Shown: positions 1 through 5,750 of the stretch, piece by piece
Layout: each line of letters begins with the position of its first letter
How positions within the stretch are numbered: the stretch's first letter is position 1
IMG/VR virus record: IMGVR_UViG_3300049830_000126
Coordinates: 1-37,957 of that record
Strand: one strand, 5' to 3'
DNA length: 37,957 bases
Source: a virus
Made by a program: the position numbers and the translations under genes
Notes under the pieces: model-generated
Told to the model about the DNA's origin: nothing
The model's database searches: none
The model's input: only the letters and a program-made list of their open reading frames with translations

Positions 1-101
1 TGGAACTTGGCGACCAGTTCTTCCTCAGCTGTCAGCTTCGGTGCAGCTTCTGGCTCATCGGGGGTAAACGTGGGGGCGAAGCCAGCGATGTATGATTTCA
101 T
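1..101 (-). CDS. Unknown protein downstream of terminase (3' end outside window)
   Basis: Only the first 33 codons are visible, starting MKSYIAGFAPTFTPDEPEAA and followed by an acidic stretch. The ATG at 101-99 overlaps the TGA of the terminase nuclease gene (TGATG), so it belongs to the same leftward operon and is translationally coupled. The portal gene commonly sits in this position, but the visible residues do not show portal features. A small linker gene before the portal is equally possible, so no function is assigned. Confidence 0.6.
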   Translation of the reverse strand, partial: MKSYIAGFAPTFTPDEPEAAPKLTAEEELVAKF

Positions 102-742
102 CAGAAGTACCTTACCTTGGGTGTCTGCGAGCCGTCGTTATGCTCTAGCCATTTGCCGGTGAACGGTACCAGAGACGGCTTGGGTTGTGCAACTGGTACC
201 CGCGCATCCACCATTTGGTCGATTCCTCGGCCCAACAGGCCGCACACGTCAGCCGCGTCATCCCACCGGCCGCCGGGGAACTTGATGAGCTGCTCCATGA
301 CGTGCTCGGACCATTTGCGCTTAATGGGGAAGTGGACCGTACCGGCATGCGCCCGAGCGTGGAACGCTTGCAGTTTCACGGCCTTGTCCTGAATAGACGA
401 CAGTTGCTCGATGACCGTAAACGAACTGTTGGCGCTCATCTCTTTGCGGATGGACGGGCCGATGGCCTTGTCGATAAGACCACCTTCGTTAAACCACTTG
501 ATCGGCTTCCATAGGCGGACCAGCTTAATGAATGCGGCGATGCCGATGTCCGTCTCGCATTGCTTGTACCACCAGTCTACGAACCAGAAGTCGCCGATGC
601 GGTCAATGCCAAGCACGCCATGCTCGGTGAAGTCAGGCTCTTTCTTGCCGCCCTTCGGTTCCATCGTGGCGTAGTCGCTAGCGCCATAGAAGCGCAGCGA
701 GCGCGGCAGCGCGTCGAGCCCTTCGTATGGCTGAATGATCAC
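101..742 (-). CDS. Terminase large subunit, nuclease domain (split gene)
   Basis: This 213-aa protein is the C-terminal RNase H-like nuclease half of a phage large terminase, which cuts concatemeric DNA during packaging. The start is GTG at 742, overlapping the TGA of the upstream 52-aa ORF (GTGA). Near the N-terminus, YGASDYAT carries the first metal-binding Asp (D23), followed by beta strands HGVLGID and DFWFVDWWY. WFNEGG supplies the second acidic residue (E86), and WDDAADV near residue 160 supplies the last Asp cluster. In ordinary phage terminases this segment follows the ATPase in one chain. Here the ATPase is a separate gene and a 52-aa ORF lies between them, each in a different frame. 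Family placement is secure; whether the two halves reassemble into one enzyme is inference. Confidence 0.88.
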   Translation of the reverse strand: MIIQPYEGLDALPRSLRFYGASDYATMEPKGGKKEPDFTEHGVLGIDRIGDFWFVDWWYKQCETDIGIAAFIKLVRLWKPIKWFNEGGLIDKAIGPSIRKEMSANSSFTVIEQLSSIQDKAVKLQAFHARAHAGTVHFPIKRKWSEHVMEQLIKFPGGRWDDAADVCGLLGRGIDQMVDARVPVAQPKPSLVPFTGKWLEHNDGSQTPKVRYF

Positions 743-897
743 TTCGCTTCTTCCTGGGCGAGTAGCAACTCGAACTCGGCCGATTTCAAATCGTCAACCG
801 CGGCGTAGGCCGCAGTCCACTTGCGCTGCGCGATGCAGATGCGCAGTTTGATGTAGGCGGCGAATGTGGCCCATCGCGCTTTCTCGACGGAGTTCAT
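739..897 (-). CDS. 52-aa ORF between the two terminase halves
   Basis: Starting with ATG at 897 (ATGA overlap with the ATPase stop) and ending with TGA overlapped by the GTG of the nuclease gene, this ORF encodes 52 aa beginning MNSVEKARWATFAAYIKLRI. It is rich in Ala, Lys, Arg and Glu and probably all helical. It has no recognised domain and no homing-endonuclease or intein motif. Both ends are coupled to terminase genes, which argues that it is translated rather than being debris from a frameshift. It could be a linker subunit of the packaging motor or an unrelated passenger. No function is assigned. Confidence 0.65.
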   Translation of the reverse strand: MNSVEKARWATFAAYIKLRICIAQRKWTAAYAAVDDLKSAEFELLLAQEEAK

Positions 898-1937
898 GTA
901 TCTACCCTCGCAATGTCAGGATCGTACAGTTTGAACATTTCTCGATTGAAGTGGACTCCCGTGAACGGCGCCGGGCGCTGTTGATACAACGCGGCCCATG
1001 TGCGCGCCGCCCGCGGATTGTCGCGCCATGTCGTCCAATGTTCCCGCGGGAACCATTCCGGCCAGAGGAACTCGCCCGGCTTGCGGCCGAGCGGATCGTC
1101 CGCACGTTCAGCTTCTGCCGGAATACATAGCACTTCCCACGTCTGCCCATCGCGGCAGGCGATGCGCCCACTCTCACCGGAATAGTCGAGCGGCAATATG
1201 CTGCCGGCCAAATCTTCTTCATGCCAACGCGTTTGAATGAGGATGGCCCACATCGTCGGCTTGGCGCGAGTCATCGCCGTGTCAATATACTCGTTGTATA
1301 TTTTTTCGCGGATGGTAGCGGAGTCGGCCTGCTCGCGGTTTGCAACCGGGTCGTCTATGATAAGACCGTCCGCGCGATTGCCGGTGATACCAGCGAGCAG
1401 GCCAGCTGCCATCATGCTCGATCCTGTCGTCAATTGCCAGTCGTCCACTGCGCGCTGGTCGTCTAGCAGCATCGGGCGCTCGGCCCATAGCGAGGAATAT
1501 TCCGGCGTGCGGCAGATGGCGCGCACCTTGCGGCTCTGCTTCGCGGCAATGGAAGTGGCGTATGAACCCAGGATGATCTGCGTGTTCGGCTTGCGGCCCA
1601 TCGCCCACGACGGCGCGACGACAGAGGCGTAGGTAGACTTGGCCGAGCCCGGCGGCATGAACACCATCAAACGCCCGCGCGGCGTTTCTATACAGCGTTG
1701 TATGGCCTGCATCAGCAGTAGATGGTGAAGCGCGACGCGCGATTCGATCGGCAGGTAGACGATCGGCCTGTCCTCGAAGCGATTGACTAGTTTGCCGTGG
1801 TCATCTTCCACATCGCTGACTTCAACCTGCGGCACGCCCGGTATCTCGATCGACTGGCTGTATTCTACCAGCGAGTTGCGGGCGCGCTGGCGACGCAGCA
1901 TCTCCGCTGCGGCGAACTCCGGGGCTAGGGCTTCCAT
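894..1937 (-). CDS. Terminase large subunit, ATPase domain (split gene)
   Basis: This 347-aa protein is the ATPase motor half of a large terminase, which drives DNA into the procapsid. The Walker A-like loop MPPGSAKST lies at about residues 94-102, Walker B GLIIDDPV at about 191-198, and the coupling motif ILIQTRWHEEDL at about 232-243. The chain ends just after WAALYQQRPAPFTG and MFKLYD, which in unsplit homologues is followed directly by the nuclease domain. Here it stops with TGA at 896-894, coupled by ATGA to a 52-aa ORF. The ATG at 1937 is 9 nt from the stop of the small terminase gene. The ATPase assignment is firm; the break after the linker is real in this sequence and unusual. Confidence 0.92.
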   Translation of the reverse strand: MEALAPEFAAAEMLRRQRARNSLVEYSQSIEIPGVPQVEVSDVEDDHGKLVNRFEDRPIVYLPIESRVALHHLLLMQAIQRCIETPRGRLMVFMPPGSAKSTYASVVAPSWAMGRKPNTQIILGSYATSIAAKQSRKVRAICRTPEYSSLWAERPMLLDDQRAVDDWQLTTGSSMMAAGLLAGITGNRADGLIIDDPVANREQADSATIREKIYNEYIDTAMTRAKPTMWAILIQTRWHEEDLAGSILPLDYSGESGRIACRDGQTWEVLCIPAEAERADDPLGRKPGEFLWPEWFPREHWTTWRDNPRAARTWAALYQQRPAPFTGVHFNREMFKLYDPDIARVDT

Positions 1938-1946
1938 GCGCCGAGA

Positions 1947-2300
1947 CTAGCTCAGCAGCGGGTCGCTGTCCAATGCCGGCACTGTGTGGTACTCGGCTTC
2001 GAGCGTGGCGGGCTCGGCTGGGTCCGGCGCGTTCAGCCGCGGCAGCGGCTTGCTGTTGATCGCTGCTACCAGTTCGTCATCGCTCATCGCGGCGAGTATG
2101 CGCGCGGTGCGCTTGTTGCCGGGCACGGCGATAATCGCTTGGGCCGGCTTGCCGAAGCCGCGATCCAGAATTTCCTTTGCTGCATTGAGCCGATCGCGGT
2201 TCTCCGCGAACGGGTCATTCATCACGTTGGTGATCGTGTCGAACGCATCCTGCGTGTGCTCACGCGCGATGCTATCGGCGTTGCGGTATGCGCGGGTCAT
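1947..2300 (-). CDS. Putative terminase small subunit
   Basis: This 117-aa protein lies directly upstream of the terminase ATPase. The segment from about residue 14 to 55 reads as helices with EHTQDAFDTI and AAKEILDRGFGKPAQA. This is the pattern of phage small terminases that bind the packaging start and regulate the large subunit; the phrase L-D-R-G-[FY]-G-K-P is typical. The C-terminal 60 residues are acidic and proline-rich. ATG at 2300 overlaps the TGA of the upstream gene (ATGA). The call rests on local motif plus position; no independent test of DNA binding is visible. Confidence 0.7.
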   Translation of the reverse strand: MTRAYRNADSIAREHTQDAFDTITNVMNDPFAENRDRLNAAKEILDRGFGKPAQAIIAVPGNKRTARILAAMSDDELVAAINSKPLPRLNAPDPAEPATLEAEYHTVPALDSDPLLS

Positions 2301-2503
2301 TGTCCACCATCGTCGATCAGCGCGGCCAGCAAACGGTCGATCTGGTCGTGCGGCAAGTCGATAGTGACCACCTGCCCGGTGCTGCCGTTGTTGCCGCGCC
2401 CGCGCACCGTCATGGTCGTGCGGCCTATCGCATCGCGGTTGATGCTGATGTAGCCTGGGTTTCCTACCAGCTCGGTGAACGCGAAGATATTCTTCTGGCT
2501 CAC
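2297..2503 (-). CDS. Hypothetical 68-aa protein of the packaging operon
   Basis: The GTG at 2503 overlaps the TGA of the upstream gene (GTGA), giving a 68-aa product beginning (M)SQKNIFAFTELVGNPGY. A longer in-frame extension upstream is Arg-rich, lies inside the neighbouring gene and is rejected. The protein looks like a small mixed alpha/beta domain with a charged C-terminus. It is not recognised. Its position just before the small terminase is consistent with a packaging or regulatory role, but this is inference. Confidence 0.6.
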   Translation of the reverse strand: MSQKNIFAFTELVGNPGYISINRDAIGRTTMTVRGRGNNGSTGQVVTIDLPHDQIDRLLAALIDDGGQ

Positions 2504-2799
2504 AGCACGCCTTCTTTCTCGCAGCTGGCGCGCACGTTGCCGAACTCCTGTCGCTCTTTGGGAATCGCTATGGCCGCGGCGACGCACGCCGCGTCCTCGC
2601 GGCATTCCTTGACGCCCACCATCATCTGCTCGCCACGATCATTCGCCATCACCAGCACGGAGGGAATTCGGTTCACGCTGATCAGCTTGATGCTGGTGTC
2701 GCGGGCCGGAGGCGGGAATTTCGGAAACGTGTAGTACCCACCGGCAAAAGCAACTGCTACGGCGAATACTTCGATCGAGAAACGGCGGGCTTTGAACAT
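2500..2799 (-). CDS. Small membrane-anchored protein, first gene of leftward operon
   Basis: The ATG at 2799 is chosen because an AGGAG Shine-Dalgarno element sits about 7 nt upstream; an earlier in-frame start has no such signal. The 99-aa product starts MFKARRFSIEVFAVAV and has one hydrophobic segment (about residues 9-24) after a basic N-terminus, so it is probably an inner-membrane protein with its C-terminus outside. Three cysteines in the C-terminal half (KECREDAACV and ASCEKE) could form disulfides in the periplasm. Spanin-type or superinfection-exclusion roles are possible but unproven. Confidence 0.6.
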   Translation of the reverse strand: MFKARRFSIEVFAVAVAFAGGYYTFPKFPPPARDTSIKLISVNRIPSVLVMANDRGEQMMVGVKECREDAACVAAAIAIPKERQEFGNVRASCEKEGVL

Positions 2800-2857
2800 G
2801 TGGCACTCCTGTAGTGACTTGACCGTACCGGGCCGGGGTGCAAATAGCAAGTCGCTT

Positions 2858-2968
2858 TGGGTCCCTCAAAGGCGGATACCCCTTCGCCCGAGGCCAATCG
2901 CTCAAGGCTGATGGCGTGGGGCGTGCAACATAGCTCCCCCTCGTCGGCTACACGCTGGGTCCCTCAAA
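2858..2968. repeat. 13-nt direct repeat pair, TGGGTCCCTCAAA
   Basis: The 13-mer TGGGTCCCTCAAA occurs exactly at 2858-2870 and 2956-2968, 98 bp apart, just upstream of the leftward operon. The first copy, with its flanks, can fold as CTTTG-loop-CAAAG. It could be a pair of operator sites or short transcript hairpins. Nothing else identifies the binding factor. Confidence 0.5.
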
Positions 2969-3025
2969 AGGGCTCCCCGGCACCCTCCCCCTTCAACCCT
3001 ATGCAATCAGCACTATGGTCCGGGT

Positions 3026-3040
3026 TGGCACGCAATTTGC
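3026..3040 (+). promoter_or_regulatory. Sigma-54-type promoter motif, rightward
   Basis: TGGCACG-CAAT-TTGC matches the -24/-12 consensus for RpoN holoenzyme exactly, with GG (3027-3028) and GC (3039-3040) 10 nt apart. It would start a rightward transcript near 3052, inside the control region, with no gene for about 500 bp. It may serve as a long-leader promoter, an RNA promoter or a binding site only. The match is visible; use by RpoN is inferred. Confidence 0.55.
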
Positions 3041-3064
3041 GCACAGCCTATCGCTAATTGCTGT

Positions 3065-3079
3065 TGGCACGATTCTTGC
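3065..3079 (+). promoter_or_regulatory. Sigma-54-type promoter motif, rightward
   Basis: TGGCACG-ATTC-TTGC is a second exact match to the -24/-12 consensus, 39 bp after the first and on the same strand. Its downstream sequence is also non-coding until 3577. It lies 14 bp from a leftward match, so the two face each other. Confidence 0.55.
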
Positions 3080-3093
3080 GGGGAGGGTATTGC

Positions 3094-3108
3094 GCAATAA
3101 GCGTGCCA
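3094..3108 (-). promoter_or_regulatory. Sigma-54-type promoter motif, leftward
   Basis: On the minus strand this reads TGGCACG-CTTA-TTGC, an exact consensus match. Transcription would begin near 3083 and run into the leftward operon, whose first start codon is at 2799, giving a leader of about 280 nt. No clearer sigma-70 promoter was found for that operon. Confidence 0.55.
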
Positions 3109-3136
3109 ATCACGGCTTGGCCGCCAATTTGCAAAC

Positions 3137-3363
3137 GGGACATTGGGACAGGCAAATGGGACACTGTAAGTTATTGTATTTACTATTATTATTTATTTAT
3201 TTGTCCCATTGTCCCAAAATACCAATAGAGAATGGCAAATAGCTGATAAAAAACGTAATTATAAATGGCGACCAAAATAACGTAGGACAAGTGGGACAAA
3301 GCGTGACAGGTTGTCGAATTCCCCAATGCAATCAGCAACTTGCGAGTGTCCCAATTGTGTCCC
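3137..3363. repeat. Array of TGGGACA/TGTCCCA half-sites around an AT-rich stretch
   Basis: GGGACA occurs at 3137, 3145 and 3158; TGTCCC at 3202 and 3210; GGACA at 3285 followed by GGGACA at 3293; and TGTCCC at 3347 and 3358. Neighbouring half-sites are mostly 8 bp apart, and the first two pairs are inverted with respect to each other across an AT-rich segment. This resembles binding sites for one oligomeric protein, either an origin-binding protein with a DNA-unwinding element or a repressor. Which one cannot be decided from sequence. Confidence 0.55.
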
Positions 3364-3411
3364 GAGTCGATTTAACACTTGGAAAATAATTAATTACCGC
3401 GACAGCCTAGT

Positions 3412-3426
3412 GCAATAAGCGTGCCA
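3412..3426 (-). promoter_or_regulatory. Sigma-54-type promoter motif, leftward
   Basis: The minus strand reads TGGCACG-CTTA-TTGC, exact and identical to the leftward motif at 3094-3108 including the N4 spacer. The two leftward copies share 16 nt, AATAAGCGTGCCA plus flanks on the plus strand, suggesting duplication. It would direct RNA through the half-site array towards 2799. Confidence 0.55.
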
Positions 3427-3440
3427 GCATGACGTAAATT

Positions 3441-3500
3441 GTCACAATGTGACGCGCTACGTCACAATGTGACGCTGCGCGTCACATATATTATTGTCAC
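3441..3500. repeat. Three tandem 20-bp units with GTCACAATGTGAC palindromes
   Basis: Units begin at 3441, 3461 and 3481. The first two carry the perfect inverted repeat GTCACA-A-TGTGAC; the third keeps GTCACA at its start and has another GTCAC at 3496. A 20-bp period places sites on one face of the helix (about two turns). They lie roughly 55-115 bp upstream of the expected start of the first rightward transcript, the normal distance for an enhancer-binding activator of sigma-54, though a repressor operator is also possible. Confidence 0.6.
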
Positions 3501-3528
3501 ATTTCAATAGAATCAATGACTTAGTAGT

Positions 3529-3543
3529 TGGCACGGTAGCTGC
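3529..3543 (+). promoter_or_regulatory. Near-consensus sigma-54-type promoter of the rightward operon
   Basis: TGGCACG-GTAG-CTGC differs from the -24/-12 consensus at one base (C for the first T of TTGC) and keeps GG-N10-GC. The expected start is near 3555, leaving a short leader that contains the AAGGAG element and then ATG at 3577. No convincing sigma-70 -35/-10 pair is seen in this stretch. This is the best placed of the five motifs relative to a gene. Confidence 0.6.
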
Positions 3544-3576
3544 ATGTATTTAGCTAGGCAAGAAGGAGTTCAAACG

Positions 3577-3819
3577 ATGATACCCAAGTCACTACATACC
3601 GTTACGGCATTGGCCAATCTGGGGCGCCATATAGCGTTGGAACAACGCTTTCCGGGCAATTGCGAGCTGGAAGCGGCCGTCAGCATTGCGGCCGCCATCC
3701 TAGGCTATAGCGACGCCGATGACGTGTATGGGCTCAAGGTTAAGGCTACGGCCATTCTTCGCGGTGAGCAATACGCCGCCTACCGCGATGCTGTTGTCGC
3801 GAGCGAGGTGCGGCCATGA
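3577..3819 (+). CDS. Hypothetical protein, first gene of rightward operon
   Basis: The product has 80 aa beginning MIPKSLHTVTALANLGRHIA. The ATG at 3577 is chosen over an earlier in-frame start because AAGGAG precedes it by 9 nt and the earlier start would overlap the promoter. It looks helical, with an Ala-rich middle (AAVSIAAAILGYSDADDV). The family is not recognised. As first gene behind the candidate promoter it is probably made very early, so a host-takeover or regulatory role is plausible but unproven. It ends in an ATGA overlap with the next gene. Confidence 0.7.
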   Translation: MIPKSLHTVTALANLGRHIALEQRFPGNCELEAAVSIAAAILGYSDADDVYGLKVKATAILRGEQYAAYRDAVVASEVRP

Positions 3820-4322
3820 GCACACTCACGCGCGCCGAAGCTTACGAACTGGTAGACAACCACGCTGACGACAGGCGCGCGCTTTTGGCAATTGCCGCAG
3901 CATGGGAGCTAGCAGGCTATTGGAATGCGCACGCGGCCTTTACAGCTGACCAGCTGCGAGAACATATCGACATGTGCGGCATGGATGATGTCCGCTCTAA
4001 TGGGCCGCACGATAGCGACGATACCGGACTGCCCATGCCATTGTTGACCATTGACGGCATGTCGCATTGGGATACCGGCTGTGGCTGCACGGCATTGGGC
4101 ATCACACTGTCTGACGGCCGGCAAGTCATGGTCACGGCGGACGATGATGCGCGCCGCGCGCCAATAGACGCGGTCTATGTGACTGTGGGCTCGTATGACT
4201 CTGACGGCCTGCAGATAGGCGATTGTACTAGCGAGAATGTCGCCGATGCACGCGCCTACGTGGCACGGCAGATTGCGACTGACAACATGCTGCGCATCGC
4301 GCGGCAAATGGCGGGAATATGA
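3816..4322 (+). CDS. Hypothetical 168-aa early protein
   Basis: This protein is coupled to its neighbours by ATGA at both ends. The N-terminal third is helical (TLTRAEAYELVDNHADDRRA), followed by an acidic middle with HDSDDTG and a beta-rich domain around LSDGRQVMVTADDDARR. Two close cysteines (GCGC, about residues 89-91) and several His and Asp residues might bind metal, but there is no clear motif. It is not recognised. Confidence 0.7.
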   Translation: MSTLTRAEAYELVDNHADDRRALLAIAAAWELAGYWNAHAAFTADQLREHIDMCGMDDVRSNGPHDSDDTGLPMPLLTIDGMSHWDTGCGCTALGITLSDGRQVMVTADDDARRAPIDAVYVTVGSYDSDGLQIGDCTSENVADARAYVARQIATDNMLRIARQMAGI

Positions 4323-4525
4323 AACGCAAAACCAAATTGCAGACAGCGGCCAGCAATGCCCGTGCGCTGATGGCGCAATTCTATTCGGCTGACTGGTTCG
4401 ACCACAAAGGCTTTCTGGCCGAAATGGACAGGCGCGCGGCCAGTGTCGGCAAGCCGCTGACTGCCGAACAATACGCGCTACTCGGGCGCATGGCGCAAGC
4501 CTACATACAGGAGCGTGCAACATGA
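4319..4525 (+). CDS. Hypothetical 68-aa early protein
   Basis: This basic, helical protein starts MKRKTKLQTAASNARALMAQ, with ATGA overlaps on both sides. The central phrase YSADWFDHKGFLAEMDRRAA is reminiscent of short phage proteins with a helical bundle, but I do not recognise a family. A nucleic-acid or host-protein binder is possible given its charge; this is inference. Confidence 0.65.
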   Translation: MKRKTKLQTAASNARALMAQFYSADWFDHKGFLAEMDRRAASVGKPLTAEQYALLGRMAQAYIQERAT

Positions 4526-4701
4526 ATTGGGAAACGGATACACTGACAGAAACCCGCGAGGTGCTGGCCGCGCTAGAGCAATTGCGCACGGCCGCAACGC
4601 GTCCGCACGAATCCAAGCGCGCGGCCGAATCAGCCACGGACGCGGCTCTAGCCAGACTTGAATCTATACGCGCGGCTCAAGGCCGCAAGGCGAGAACATG
4701 A
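4522..4701 (+). CDS. Hypothetical 59-aa helical protein
   Basis: The ATG at 4522 overlaps the previous stop and the TGA at 4699 overlaps the next ATG. The 59-aa product begins MNWETDTLTETREVLAALEQ and is a predicted single amphipathic or coiled-coil helix rich in Ala, Arg and Glu. The double overlap is the main support for translation. No family is recognised. Confidence 0.6.
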   Translation: MNWETDTLTETREVLAALEQLRTAATRPHESKRAAESATDAALARLESIRAAQGRKART

Positions 4702-4949
4702 ACATAGATGTGATTGAAGTTACCGCCCCAGAGTGTTGGGCATCCTACCTAATCAATGGCGATGCATCCGGGCTTGACGATAATGAACAAAAAGCTTGCG
4801 ATAGTTGGCTGGCGTCGCTAGCGCCATACACTGATTGCTTGGATTGCTTGGATTGCGTGCCTGCCGGGTTCATGTGGTGGCACGATGCGCGCGGCTACGC
4901 GCTAGCTGCCGACTGCGAGACATACACTTTTGCGAGGGTAGAAGAATGA
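4698..4949 (+). CDS. Hypothetical 83-aa Cys/Trp-rich acidic protein
   Basis: The product begins MNIDVIEVTAPECWASYLIN, followed by GDASGLDDNEQKACDSWLA, a pattern I associate with small proteins common in proteobacterial phages (E/P-C/E-W-A-x-x-L-I-N-G-D-x-S-G-L). A tandem LDCLDCV follows, encoded by an imperfect 12-nt repeat (ttggattgc twice near 4837-4858). It is acidic and probably globular. Its function is unknown even where the family is conserved. Confidence 0.7.
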   Translation: MNIDVIEVTAPECWASYLINGDASGLDDNEQKACDSWLASLAPYTDCLDCLDCVPAGFMWWHDARGYALAADCETYTFARVEE

Positions 4950-5107
4950 CAACCACAACACACACTAACGGCCGCGCATTCATGTACCGCTGGATCATGG
5001 CACGCTTGGCACGCGCCGCAAAGGCGCGAGACATGCGCGACATACTGGCAGCCAAACAGCAACTGCGCGAGTTCTGGCAATCAAACAACGTGAGGCAATC
5101 GACATGA
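4946..5107 (+). CDS. Hypothetical 53-aa basic protein
   Basis: Translation from ATG at 4946 (ATGA overlap) gives MTTTTHTNGRAFMYRWIMAR and so on, strongly basic and helical, ending in ATGA with the next gene. A longer in-frame extension upstream lies entirely in the previous gene and is rejected. No motif beyond Arg/Lys clusters is visible; nucleic-acid binding is a weak guess. Confidence 0.6.
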   Translation: MTTTTHTNGRAFMYRWIMARLARAAKARDMRDILAAKQQLREFWQSNNVRQST

Positions 5108-5655
5108 ATACCTACGCTTTCCATGTTCGCCACAAAGGTGATTGGGGCACGGGTTTCGGGCCGCGTCCTACACACTGCCACAAGTGTAGCGGCGCGCTGC
5201 CGGAACCGGTGGCCGGCGCTATCACTACTGGCTATGGTTGCGGCCCAAGCGAGCCAATCGCGGCGCATGCCGACGCGCCAGCACTCAAACCCGGCGATTC
5301 GCTAGAGCGTTCGCCGGCAGTCTGCTATGCGTGCTGCGCAGCAGACGATAAGGCGAGCATGATAGAGACAGGCAAGTTTACCGGGTACCTGACGCAAAGA
5401 GCCGACGGCCAATGGTACGTAAGCGATTGGCCCGGTGGTCTGGAATTCCGCGTCATGCAAAACCGCGTTAACAAGTCACGCTACGGCGGGGGGTTTGGCG
5501 CACAGCGTACCGATGCATACTTCATCGGGCCAGATAAGTTCATCTGGCATGCCGTCAATCGCGGCGACAACCAGATTGCGCGATGCAAGCGCACGCGCGA
5601 GCAATGGGTACAACTGGCGCATGGCAGTTACGGCATTAGGAAGATACGCAAATGA
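5104..5655 (+). CDS. Hypothetical protein with paired zinc-ribbon-like cysteines
   Basis: This 183-aa protein has THCHKCSGALPE at about residues 23-34 and AVCYACCAADDK at about 72-83, giving two CxxC pairs about 48 residues apart, the layout of a zinc ribbon. The C-terminal half is beta-rich with many aromatic residues (DGQWYVSDWPGGLEF). Such proteins often bind nucleic acid or bridge RNA polymerase. A DNA-binding role is inferred from the cysteine layout only. It is coupled by ATGA at both ends. Confidence 0.7.
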   Translation: MNTYAFHVRHKGDWGTGFGPRPTHCHKCSGALPEPVAGAITTGYGCGPSEPIAAHADAPALKPGDSLERSPAVCYACCAADDKASMIETGKFTGYLTQRADGQWYVSDWPGGLEFRVMQNRVNKSRYGGGFGAQRTDAYFIGPDKFIWHAVNRGDNQIARCKRTREQWVQLAHGSYGIRKIRK

Positions 5656-5750
5656 AAACCGCATACATCAAACTGGCGCTAGCAATTGCTACCGGCGCCG
5701 TGTATCTTTGGTCAGCAATTCTGATTTACTCTGTGGGGTTACTACCATGA
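5652..5750 (+). CDS. 32-aa single-pass membrane peptide
   Basis: ATG at 5652 overlaps the stop before it and TGA at 5748 overlaps the next ATG. The product starts MKTAYIKLALAIATGAVYLW and is almost entirely one hydrophobic helix. It resembles other phage microproteins that modify the membrane or inhibit a membrane enzyme, but the role is unknown. Support is the double ATGA coupling and the clear membrane profile. Confidence 0.55.
   Translation: MKTAYIKLALAIATGAVYLWSAILIYSVGLLP

Larger units (their letters stand above)
2800..3576. promoter_or_regulatory. Divergent control region with no convincing gene
   Basis: This 777-bp gap separates the leftward packaging operon from the rightward early operon. 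The few open frames have no Shine-Dalgarno element and run through repeats, so I see no gene. It contains a 13-nt direct repeat, five sigma-54-type motifs (three rightward, two leftward), a half-site array of TGGGACA/TGTCCCA, a strongly AT-rich stretch at about 3164-3275, and a tandem 20-bp repeat with GTCACAATGTGAC palindromes. Together these suggest a main switch and possibly a replication origin. The elements are visible directly; their roles are inferred. Confidence 0.8.

Noticed and set aside
739-897. Terminase split considered as a sequencing frameshift
   Set aside because: Three frames with coupled starts and stops and a 52-aa product in between cannot be made from an ordinary gene by one indel.
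2857-3242. Open frames on the plus strand in the control region (2857-3057 and 3015-3242)
   Set aside because: No Shine-Dalgarno element, composition unlike the neighbouring genes, and they run through promoter-like motifs and AT-rich repeats.
3441-3500. Tandem repeat considered as a CRISPR array
   Set aside because: Units are 20 bp with no separate spacers and there are no cas genes.
3909-4637. 242-aa minus-strand frame within the early operon
   Set aside because: Opposite a chain of coupled genes, no start signal and no recognisable domain.
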